Part shown: positions 40,795 to 52,700 of the stretch, one piece after another
How positions within the stretch are numbered: the stretch's first letter is position 1
Layout: each line of letters starts with the position of its first letter
Source of the DNA: Plazaster borealis
Taxonomy: Eukaryota; Echinodermata; Asteroidea; Forcipulatida; Labidiasteridae
NCBI GenBank assembly: GCA_021014325.1
Contig: CM037466.1
Span: 14,844,765 to 14,908,764 of the forward strand
Direction of reading: 5' to 3'
DNA length: 64,000 nt
Made by a program: the position numbers and the translations under genes
The notes under the pieces: generated by a model
Seen by the model: the letters and a program-made list of their open reading frames with translations, nothing else
The model's database searches: none
What the model was told of the DNA's origin: nothing

Positions 40795-43700
40795 GTAAGT
40801 AACTCACCTAACGTACGTAAACAGTTCCGGTGTTAATTTATTTTTTGTATGTAAGGACAAGTCGACCGGACCTTTTAGCCCAACTTTTTTGCAGGTCGAG
40901 TTTGTTTGTTTGTTTGGTTTATTTTGCACAACCTTGAAAAAATAAAACCTATTAAATAACAACAGTTATAATAGTAATGAAAAGGAAAATAGTTAAGGTT
41001 CAAATGGAGGTAACATCCATGTGGAGTACCCAGAGTCCCCAGACTGCTATTGGAAAATTAAATAATTGCATGCAAAAAATGCCTAAATCATAAATGAAAA
41101 AAAATATATATATCGTAGGAGGTCCTGTTTTCAGGGCGTCCCTGAAATCGATGCAAATCTTTTACCTCTCTGCGCGCGATGTAAACAGTTCCTAGATACA
41201 ATTTTTGTGGTTTGACTTGCCAAGCAAAGAGTCTCCTCTCCTTTGACCAAAACTTAGAATTATGTGAGGCTCCACTGGCAAGTTGCACTTGTATTGCAAA
41301 AATTTGTGGTATTTTAGGCATTTCTACAAGGTACAAAAATATGTCATACTGTCGGGGCCATAAAAAAAATTGCCCGCCGAAAAAGTTTCATCGAACAATT
41401 TTTCAATTCACAATTCACGATGATAAAATCCTGTGACTTAAAATTCTGCTGAGCATTCTGGGGAAAAAAATACAGAGGCTTAAAGAAGCCATGTGCCTTA
41501 AATCATTTTCTAACAGTCTGGAGAATTTTTTTTTAAACCCTCATATCATTTATTATTGATAACATTAAAATTTAAACATTGGCTTGGTGATTCAAATATC
41601 ACTGTTTATTGATATGCTTTATTATAAATGTTAAGAAACATAAAAAGATTCAAAACTTTTTTAAAAATCAGATTTGAAAGCCAAGACTTATTGACACTTT
41701 TTTTAAATTTGTTTTATTATTTAGTTTTTGCAAATTACCATCGTAATTTTTAAAATTAAATAAAAAATATTTTGAATAAAATGAAGACAACTGCTGGCTA
41801 TAGAGTCATACACAACGTCTCACAGAACACTTGAAGTCACTGCAGATGTTTCTTCTGCGTATGGCTTCACCAGGACACCATACTTTCTTGTTTGCCTCGA
41901 AAACAGGTCAAACTCAAAACACGGGGCTATTGAAGTCATCAAGATCGGTGCGTGGTGTGAAAGTTTCAATGTCTATCAAGTTTTAATATATTTTTACATA
42001 CTTCTTATAAACAAAGGAAGGTAATTAGAGCATCAGTTGATATATGGCATCATCATTTTTTTTTTATTCAAAGAAAAAGGCATAGTACATCGAAAACCGG
42101 ACACGGGAGGATATATATTTTTTCCCGAGGGTAACTACAAATATAGTTGTGATAATCGTAACCCTCCTCCCGACGGTCGGAACGACCGGAGGGTTACGAG
42201 TTGGATTATGGCAAAAGGGTGCGAAATGTGAAATGTGAATTTTTTTTTGAGACTTGTGACCAGAATAGCCCAATTTTTACCACTTTCAAAAATCATGACT
42301 CACATTCCAAGAACACGGATTTGATCTTGAATGTGTAATGAACCCATTCATAACACTCAAAACTTCATTGAAAAAATATTTAGAAGAAAAAAAAGACAAA
42401 AACTTACCAGAGACTGAGTGAAATGCCAAGCGTAGACCAGACGAATACCAGACTACTCTGGATGATGATTTAAATCGAATCCACCGCTTTGGCCAAAGCC
42501 GTGGATTCGTATTTTAGTAGCAACTGACACATTTTTGTAGCATTTTGCTCAATACAAGGGAAAATCGTTCGTATTTAATTAAGTCTTAGGCCTACCGTCT
42601 AGATTTCTAATTCTAACTTGTCAATGTCAGTGAAATTTATAAAGATGATAAAGAATGAGCCTAATTGCTTTCAGGTGCTTTCAAGTTTTTTCCCCTACGG
42701 CTGATTCAAAAGATGGCTTGGTCAAATTAATGAGAAGAGCAAAGTCGTAAAAAACAAAAAAAATATCAAAATGTTGGTTCTATCTCGTGACAATGGTCAT
42801 TTCACATGTTTCATAGGCACTGGCCGTGTCCGAATAAATGGTTTTAGCAGTGAGTCGCTATAGCTGGATCCTTCAGCCAACCCTCAGAATAAAGCTGGAT
42901 TTGCACAATTTTTATACCATTGGAAAGCCCATCTCAAGACCTCTCTGATTGTTTTGGTTTTGTTTCTGTGACGATTATGTAGGCAAGGCGAGTGGCCAAG
43001 GAGCAGGGCTACGTGTACTACCACCACCAAATTAACTAACTGGGGCTGCGAACTTAACAAATTTCCTGTCATTTCCCATAGCTGAAGTGAAGTCACTTAA
43101 TTTGGATACAGCTTTCAAAAAATTGTGGTTCAAAAATGACTTCAATCAATTCAAAAGTTGTTTTCAAGAGCAGATTTTTTGAGCTAAAATTTGCTTTGTT
43201 ACATTGTAAGTTATTGTGAGTTATTGTAAAGTTCTCTATGAAATTGGATTTAGGTATATTCACAATCTGAGTGAATGTAGTTGGTACAATGTAAATTGTA
43301 AATAGCGCCCTCTTTTGATTTTTAGAAGCTTTCAGGCAGTAAAAGTTGTACTTGAACTTCAAATTGCTGTCAGGATTCAATAGTATTTTCAACAAAACTA
43401 AGATTACCCCTAATAATTTTGATTTACTGATTGGCTGTCTGTTTTATATTAATAATTCTTGAATGTAAATTGTTTACAATGTAATCTGACCGCAATTCAG
43501 CTGCTGGATTAAAATCCAATCTAATCAAATCAAATCAAATTTCAACTAATTAAAGGCGAGGTTACATTTCTACTCAATAATTATCCTCACTTTATGTTCC
43601 CTCTCTTTACTTCACTTTTAAGCTCTCCTCTTTTGTTTTTAAATGAAGGACTGAAAAACAATGATTTACCTTAAATGCCAAGCAGTCTTGTTAAATTATG

Positions 43701-46700
43701 TTGAAAAGCACAAATTTAGACAAAAGCATTTTGTCTTGCATAATTTATGACACTTCCTGTTAATGCTCATTATCAGTGGAAACATCACCTGCTGAATGAC
43801 AGTTATTGCCCAACAAAATAGCGACAGACAAAAACCTGAACCCACCGAGTCACTCAAGCAGATCCACAAACCAACAGCTCTTATTACCATTTTAAAACAC
43901 GAATGCCTAGCAACCACTTGCATTGTACAGTACGTCACGTACGTGTAGGTCGTTTATGAGACAAAGACATTTCAAGGGCCCTATACTTCGTTACTGGTGC
44001 TGTTTATGCCACCCCCGCCTTCTAGTGTATTGTATAATATAGATCTGATGACCTACATTTTCTTAATAACCACTTAAAGTCACTGTACACGTTTGGTAAT
44101 TACTCAAAATATGTATTAGCATAAAAACTTACTTGGTAACGAGCAACGGAGAACTGTTGATAGTATAACACATTGTAGTAAACGACTCCCTCTGAAGTAA
44201 CGCAGTTTTTGAGAAAGGGGTAATTTCTCACTAAAATAATAAAAGACTTCTTGCAAAAAGCCTTTTATTCCTACATGTATCTGAAATCATACACATATTT
44301 TGCACAACAAGGGTGTTTTTTCTTTCATCATTTTATTGCAACTTCAATGACCAATTGAGCCCAAATTTTCACAGGCTTGTTATTTTATGCATATGGGATA
44401 CACCAAGTGAGAATACTGTGAGAATAGTGAGAATAATTGTCTTTGACAATTACCAAACGTGTTCAGTGCCTTTAAGTGGCAGTAACCTTCACTTTGCCTG
44501 AGCGCTGTTTATCTTCATTAAATGTGAAACATTACATGTAAATTTGTTTTTTGTGCAAATTAATCATCAACTCCGTATGAATATTATGTATTTAAAATTG
44601 TTTTTTTTCAAATTTAAACCTTGCATGTTTGTTTGTTCCAGGCATGTGTACATTTCAGACTTTAATCTGAATTCAGACCTTTGTAATGTCCCTCTGGTAA
44701 AAACAAAAAAAGGCTCCCAAGTCTACTATACCGCCAGGGGTTACTAAAAGGTGGAAATGCCATCATTTCAAGTTAATGTTTAACGTACACGTGTACATTC
44801 CTCAAATTTGGGTTGCAATTGCACACCTTTTTGTCAGCAATGACTGTCACCCACCGTAATTTCCTAACATTTACATTAATTATTAAATTTAGTTCGTGAT
44901 ACATTCATCATGAATATAATATACATGTAGTGTTCTTTGTTCATCAAGTAATTAACCCTGACTAAAATTGTGTCACAAATATCATGTAATGTGTTTAGAA
45001 AAGATGTTCTTGTGGTTTTGCGCAGATCAAATTTGTTTTGGTAGCTAAATTTCATTACTCTTTTTTTTAATGAAAAATAAAAAATAAAAAGTAATTGACT
45101 AACCAGTAGGACTAGTTAGCTTGTCATTTCACTAGTCCGCCAGCTTTTTCACTGGTTTGCCATATTTTAAGGTTTTCTTTCAACATTGTTATGTGCAGAG
45201 GACTTGTATTTGAATTACAATATATAAGGCCACATAAAAAAAAGAAATTGTTGATCGTCCCCGCCCGACCCTACGAAACCCCCCGACCCCTTTTTTTTTT
45301 TTTTTTTTTTAATCATAAAAAACGGTCTTTTCAATGATCTTTTCAGTCAAATTTGGCTCCCAGAATTTTCAGCTGATATTTTTTCAAAATCCATAGGTTG
45401 GAAATAGGTATTTGAAGAAAGGTTGTGTTGGCAAAAACAAGAACAATTCTTCAAATATTTACTTAAGAAAATGTTCACAGAAAATGTCATCTAGGAGTTA
45501 AATGGGTTTAACAAAACAATTAAAAGCATCAAAATCACACAAACCCTCTGTTTTATAGTGATTGTGATGATTTCTTTATTCTTCACTTCATAATTTGCCA
45601 TGTCCTAAAAAATAAAAAATAAAAATAAAAACCGCCCTCCCACCCAAACTTCCCACCAAAAAAGGACGATCAACAATTTTTTAATTTTATGTGGCCTAAT
45701 GAACAATCAGCGCTTAACATCAGTTGACAAGCAATGAACTAGCCTGTCGACTAGTTTCACAGAATTTTGACTGGTCTTCAGTTGTTTCAACTGGCTTTTG
45801 GCCAGTGGACCACTTTTAAGGGAGAACATTTTAGAATGAATGCATACTGTGTAACTGCATATGGATGGTTCATTATATGCCACACTTGGCAAAAAAATAA
45901 AAAATGGTATGGCAAAATTTTTAAACCTGATTTCCCATCAGCCTGTTTCAAAACTGTATGTGAAAAAGAGCAGAGTATACTGTTTGAAACGTCGAGACCA
46001 CACCGGTTTTTCCTAGAGCCAAAACTTCCCATAAAAGAGTTTTATACATGGTTGTGCCCCCAAGCTTACTACTATAGTCTAAGTTATACATGTATACATA
46101 ATGTAAAACCTTTACTGAAAATGTAAATTTAATAAAGTTTCAAACTATACAAAATTTCAGAAAGGTTTCTGTGGGTTAGGAAAAAGAGAACTTACCAAGT
46201 TAAGTTATAGTGGTCACATAGATTGAAAGAAACATCATGCAGTTAATATCAAATATTTTCACTTCCTGCTAGCGATGTCATGGTCTCTGGCACATAACCC
46301 CTCCATGCTGTCAAACCCTTTCCCCTGAGGGGCCTAAATGGTGACAGGTGTAATTGATCTCAGAGAACAATCCTGGAACATCTCAACTGTCTAATTTAGC
46401 TGTCTTCATTCCTTCCCCATGTTGATTTTTGGGTAGTAATATAATTTCTCTAAGTTCATCTCACCATCCTGTCATTCGTTTGGCACATCATGGAGGAAGG
46501 AACCTCCATGGGCACATGTACTTCTGCACCCACCACAAGCTCGTTCTTTCTGACTCTTGCATGTTCTTTGCTCCAGGAATAAAATTGTGCCACAAATCTA
46601 GATATATATCTAAAGTTCTTGTTCAACTGTCTTCCACAACATGTTGTTGTTTTAATGTTGCATGGGTACCCTTTTTACAGTAACTTTAAAAGCAGACATG

Positions 46701-49700
46701 GACCTGTGTGCAACTGGGGTCAGTTTGTGTCCTAAATCATTCATCTTAAATCTTTTAGCAGCCCTCGCCAATCCTCAACACAGAAGATGGATTGATGAAC
46801 GTGTATAGACTACAACTCAAGGATCGTTTCTGGCAACATAACACAATCAGGCATCATAATGATATTCATTTAGGTCACTCAGCAGTTGGCGTCACATCAA
46901 CTTGACCTGATAGACTCAATTCTGCACGTGCTTCTCGAATGCCAAGGTCTAAATAGGAATTGATCTTTCAATATTAACCACAGAAATTACTGTAGCACAG
47001 ACTAAATTACCATGGTAACATGACAGCACTATTACAAACAGTGCCGCGCTTCTACAAGGTCAGATACATTTTTTTTGGGTGGATGGTGATTGGAGATCTC
47101 GGCGTCTGATAAGTGGGTGTGTTTTGTTGTTGCTGTTTGGGTTCTATTTATAGAGCTCTTTCTTCTCAGTATTGCCACTTGCGGAATCTTTACTGAGCCA
47201 CGCTGCAGACTTGCATACATAATGGACCACGTACACCGTTCATTGTGTGTGTTTGTTATTCAGAACTTGGCATTGACGTGAGGAGATTATTTTTGTATTT
47301 ATGAATTTGTAAATCTTAAACAAATAAAACATTAGTGCTTGAGCGATGGACTGATAGTCAAACATGGAGTGTGCGGTACATTGCTGTTTATGTGACTGGT
47401 TGTTTAGGCCTCTGCTACGTGTATTAAACCATCAATATTGATCATAGAGGAAGGAAGTGTTAGCCACAACCACCATTCCGTTACACCTGTCCTGATCCCT
47501 CCTCACTGATCGCTAACAATGACAGGAGAATTACTGTTTGAACAGATGTCCAACATGCCTTTGATTGAGAACTTCTATTTCTCAGGTTGTTAGTGGAGAC
47601 ATGATCCTAGGATGGCACTTGATCAGCCAGGCATGTAATTTCTTAGGATTTTGTGCTGATTTCAAGATTTTCTCAAAATCTCCTCGAGCCTTCAAGTTTT
47701 CTTGAAAGAAGTGAAACAGACATCAAAGGGAGGAAGACATTGTCCACAATGTATCAAAATCTGTAGTTTTGTATTTCTGGTAATGCAAATAATAGGTAAA
47801 CCTCCTGAATTGTAACATCTGGGAGGTTTTGTGTCAAGAATAAAGGGGAATCCATGCCAGTAATTTTTATATTCGTCAAATCCCATCCCTGATTAGCAAG
47901 TACATGTATGAGAGGAAGATACTGATACAACGTCACAAGCATCTCTTACACATGTAGATAGCTACACCCACTGCTCTCGGCTAACTCGGAAATCCTAAAA
48001 AGCATACTTCAAGCAGTTCATCATGGCAGTGTGTTTGCCTTGTCACGCTCTAGAGTTTGAACATGACTACAGGAAACATCAAGCGCTCCAAGAAACGTGA
48101 TCTACCATGATCTACAAACTCTGTGGCATTGACAGTGTAAACAATGGGTGTGACTGCTTCAGTTGCCCGGCGCTGTGTTTATAAAATGTTACTCTGTCAT
48201 TAGTATCCACAGAGAGGAGTGCATCACAACTGGATCTGGAACAGCCATGTTCAGTCATGTCAGTACTTGATCTTTACTGGTTGAAGAAAAAGTCCATTTC
48301 ATCCGTTGAAATATTTTAAGTGCCTTCAAAGAAAATTGGAATTGAAGACGTGTTTTGTCATCATTCTATTCTGAACGATTCTACAAACTTCTTCTTATTG
48401 TATCCTCACACGCTAGATGTTGTGTTTCAGCCAGAACTGAGCACAGTCTTTGGCACTTTCGTTGAATTCAGCAAGGTCTCCAGCCTTGCATTTCTTCTCC
48501 AGTAGGGGCCATCTGAGTAGGTGATCCATTGTTTCACATTCTACTCACCGATGATGATGACGGGACTGCAATAAATAACACTGATTGTCCGTGTGTAAAA
48601 GATGAACTCTCAAGTATCAGGCAGTGTGGAGAGGCTGCGGGTACCAACCATCTCTCTGGCCACACCCGCTTTTCTGGAACCGCCCAACCATAACTTCTCC
48701 AGCACTGGAAGATTATCGGCCACCGTCGACACCCTCCCAAGCCAAATATCAACGACTCGCCATAAATCTTTTCGATCTTTTCAAACTTTGACTCAAACTT
48801 TGACTCCAAGAGTGTCTCAAACGAAGCAGGAGGTCAGAAAGTTGAACAAGTTTTTCTCTGAGCATTCTGTTATTCCGGCTGCTTCGAGACGGACTTTTGT
48901 AAAAGAAAACACGCAAGAAGATTGGGTGCCATTTTGTTTAACAGTTCTTTGTGTGGATGGGGTACCAGAAGAAAATTCCTGGAGCTTGGAAGATGAGGTA
49001 CAAAATTGGATGTTGTCTGACGTTTTACTCTCAAATTTTAATACATTTTACTTGTCTTCTCATTTTTTGAAAGAAATTTTAAAGATTTCTTAAAAATATT
49101 TATGGCTGCATTGAAACTTTTCCGGTGAAAATATTTTAAAATTTTCTATTTTTTTTTGTTAAAGAAATATTTAAGATTGCAAAAAAGTGTATTAAAGGGG
49201 CTGTGTCGTCATGATCGAAGCAGGCCTGTGGCTGTATGGAATTATAAACTCTCACCCAGTTACTGCACGCGTGGGCCCTTCCTCTGTATCAAATAATATG
49301 GGGAGAGCGCGCGTTCAGTAACTGGGTGAGAGTTCATAATTCCATGTACATGTACAGCCACAGGCCTGCTTTGATCTTGACTACACAGCCCTTTTTAATA
49401 ACAAAAGTGTTACATTGTGATGTAACCGGTCGTTAATTTATTAACTTAAGAAATCTGTTTGTTCTAAAGTTCTTAAATCATCCATATTTTATCTGATAGG
49501 AAGAAGAAGGTTTCAAGGTGGAATATGAAATCAGACTGCACCTTTATGACTTGACGTACACCATGTTCTTTGGGCGTTCGTGGGTCGGACCTCGGCGTGC
49601 CATCAAGAGAGGGGCAGCCCAGCAAACAAGGCTGCAGTACAATGTGGTAAGGTTGTTTTTATGACGTCACCTCTGCAGAAGGGGGTTTAATTGGCCGGTA

Positions 49701-52700
49701 ATAGCAGGGTGTGTCACGGTTGAGTAGGCCTACCTGAAATTTTAATTGGGTCGCCGGCCTAAAAATTTACAAACCGCTGCTCTAGTCATCATCAGGAGAC
49801 TGAAGAGTGTGTCACACCATCTTGGCCATCTTTTCATCATCTTAAACATTTTGATTTATTGTACACTTTTTAAACAACGTTGACCTCAATTTGACCTTTC
49901 CTTTGCAGCCGGTGTATTTTCACACCTCTTTAGCCGACCCCAATATCGTCATAGTAATTGAAGTAGTACGGGTCACTCTACCAAAGTCCGGCAAAGCTGA
50001 ACTTATGTCAAGCGGTTGGGGAATCGTAAGAATGTTCCAACAAGGTAAATACTAAAAAAGAAATGTCTGCTTCATTTGTTTGTGTTTTGAATTTTCGAGA
50101 AAATGCGTCATATGGAGGACTTCTGATTTGTATTTTTTTTTTAACAGGAGATTTCACTGATACGTCACACAGTACGCCAGCTCCTGTCAAGAGGGTGGAT
50201 TTATTTCATGGGTCACCAAGAGCTCTCTTCTTCCTTGGAGATGACATTGAAGGTATGCCCTTGCTGACCCGTCCTCCTGGCCCTGCCATCCCACACCCTA
50301 AACAGACTAGCTTCTGATCAAGAAAACTGACTTATACTTCATGGATTTCTGTATTTTTGTTATTCCAAAGAAATAAAACTTGTTGAAGGTATGCCCTTTC
50401 TGACCCTTCCTGCTGGTCCACCCCACACTCTAAACAGACTAGCATTTGATCAAGAAAACTTACTTACTTCATGGATTTCTATAATTATTTTTTAGTTCCA
50501 TGGAAATTAAACTTGTTGAATGACATCCAACCTGTAACTCCACCTCCTTCAGATCAAGCAAACCCTAAATTATGTTTCTCTTGTACTCGGGTAAACTAGT
50601 TAACTCTTTCATGCGCCAGTTTAAGTCCCGTAAAAATAAAAAAATAAAAAAACGAAAAATAAAGATCGCACGGCCACACAGTTTTCAGAATGGGAAAGAG
50701 GACTCTTGAGGGCGCTATTGTGACCTGTTTTTTTTTTTTTTTTTTTTTTTTGGGGGGGGTGCCTTTCACAAAAAATGAGTAAACAATTAATGTGTCCATG
50801 ATCAATTTATCACTAGAATAAAGTGTGCATGAAAGGGTTAACTTAATCAATGATCCTTTAGGTGTGGCGATTGAACAGTGGCATAACTGGGGGGGGGGCA
50901 CAGGGGGCACAAAATCGATGTGCAATCGATATAAAGGAAGTAGACAGAAGTTAATTTAATATTACCTAGCACACAATTGGAAACACTTTATCTTCTTTAG
51001 ACAAGTTTATATTCATTTCATTTGTTGCCGCAGGAAACAAAAAGCTGACAATGATTTCCGAGTGCCAAGTGTGCTACACGATACGCACTCATCGTTACAT
51101 GGATAAGATCATGCACCTCCTACCAGAGAACGTGCTGGTAGGCGGCAACGAACTGATACCTGGTGTGACTGTGGTTGACCCAAAAGATGGTATGTGATTA
51201 ATTGTTTTAACTAAGAGCTTAGTTGTGGTCGGGTTGGTGTAGGGGTTTCTTTCCTCGCCTTCTACCTCTAGGACCCCGGTTCGAATCACACCGGGGGCAC
51301 TATGTGGATTGGGTTTTCAGTCCCTACCTGACTGCGTGGGTTTTCCCCTGGAATAATTCTCTGGGGTTTTTCCTCCCACATCTAAACCTGAAACTTCCTT
51401 CCTTGTCTTCTCTCCATTGGGTTCTTGGCTAGTACAGTGATTAAGTTGGCTTTTCCGAGAGTCCTTGGCTTCACAAACAGAATAAATAAAATGAAATGAT
51501 ATATCTTCAGTTTTCACCCCATCTCTTTGTGCAATAAACCCGACCCAGTAGAAATTAAGACAATGTTATGTAATTGCTAAACAAATGTTAACAAATTTTA
51601 AATTTGTATAACCGTTATTTTTTGACAGGTGGGGACAGTTTACGGCGACCTAAACCCATGAAACAGGTGCAGGCTGTTATCGATAAGCTCTCGCTCATCC
51701 TCTACCCAAATATCGATCAGTTTGAAGAAGATCTATGCAAGCATTTAAACTCAGATCGACTAGCTATGGTGAGTCCGGAAGTTTAAGGGAAAGTATACCT
51801 TTGGTTTTTGGAACCTTTTGATTGTTTTAATCCTACATGTGTATATAAATGTAGATATACAATAAAACTAACCTGTGAAAATTTTATTTCAAAAGGTGTT
51901 CGCATTTTTGAGATATCGCCGAAAATCCAGAGCAGTTATGTCCACGCAGGAAGAATAATCCGTAATTGGAAAACAAATACACAATCTGAGAAATGTATCT
52001 GACAGTAACGTTTCTCAGATTCAAATTTAGGGGGATAAAAACTGATCTCTTTTTCAATAACCACATTACTTTGAAGTGAAATGATTCTCAAAATGCTATC
52101 TTGTTTTCATGCAGATTTTTTTATTTATTTGTTATCCATTTTGGTTCCATTTCTGATTCAGGAGCATATCCAGACAGAGAAGTCAAGCATCGTCGTCTCA
52201 GAGCGAAGGCTTCAGATTGGTGTTCATAACGGCTGGGGGTATGTCAGTAAACCACAGATCCTTCTCCTAGATACCTCCGACTCCTCCATGGCTAAAGGAG
52301 GCATCAGAGGCAGTATGAAGAAGACAAAGTCAAGACAAGGCACGGCGGAGTCTAGGTAACTTAGTGACTGTTGCACAATCCTCCCAAGAGGAGAGTTGCA
52401 AGCTAATCCCACTTTCAAAATGCTCTTTTAATTTTTTTAAGATGTTGATCATCTTGCTCTCTCATGTTGTGGAAATCTAGCATTGACTGTTTAATCATTA
52501 CTAACCAGGTTTAGGCTCGGCAGAGTCTAGGTAACTTAGTGTACAATCCTCCCAAGTGGAGATTTGCAAGCTAATCCCACTTTCAAAATGCTCTTTCAAT
52601 TTTGTTAAGATGTTGATCACCTTGCTCTCTCATGTTTTGGAAATCTTGTAATGACTGTTTAATCATTACTTACCAGTTTTAGGCTCGGCAGAGTCTAGGT

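Larger units (their letters stand above)
40800..48590. other. Long NPHP4 intron between exons 1a and 1b
   Basis: No convincing coding exon was found over this stretch. It contains one family-1 TTAA element, a large fold-back, a GAAACGTCGAG repeat, a 40-bp hairpin at 42158-42197 (arms GTAACCCTCC and GGAGGGTTAC) and AT-rich sequence. A - strand 5' exon candidate for the zinc-finger gene lies near 42408. 46150-48590 shows nothing recognisable. Confidence 0.5.

Noticed and set aside
40618..40836. Exon 1a as an independent small gene
   Set aside because: The open frame ends just after a consensus donor, and the encoded region aligns to the NPHP4 N-terminus, so it reads better as an NPHP4 exon.
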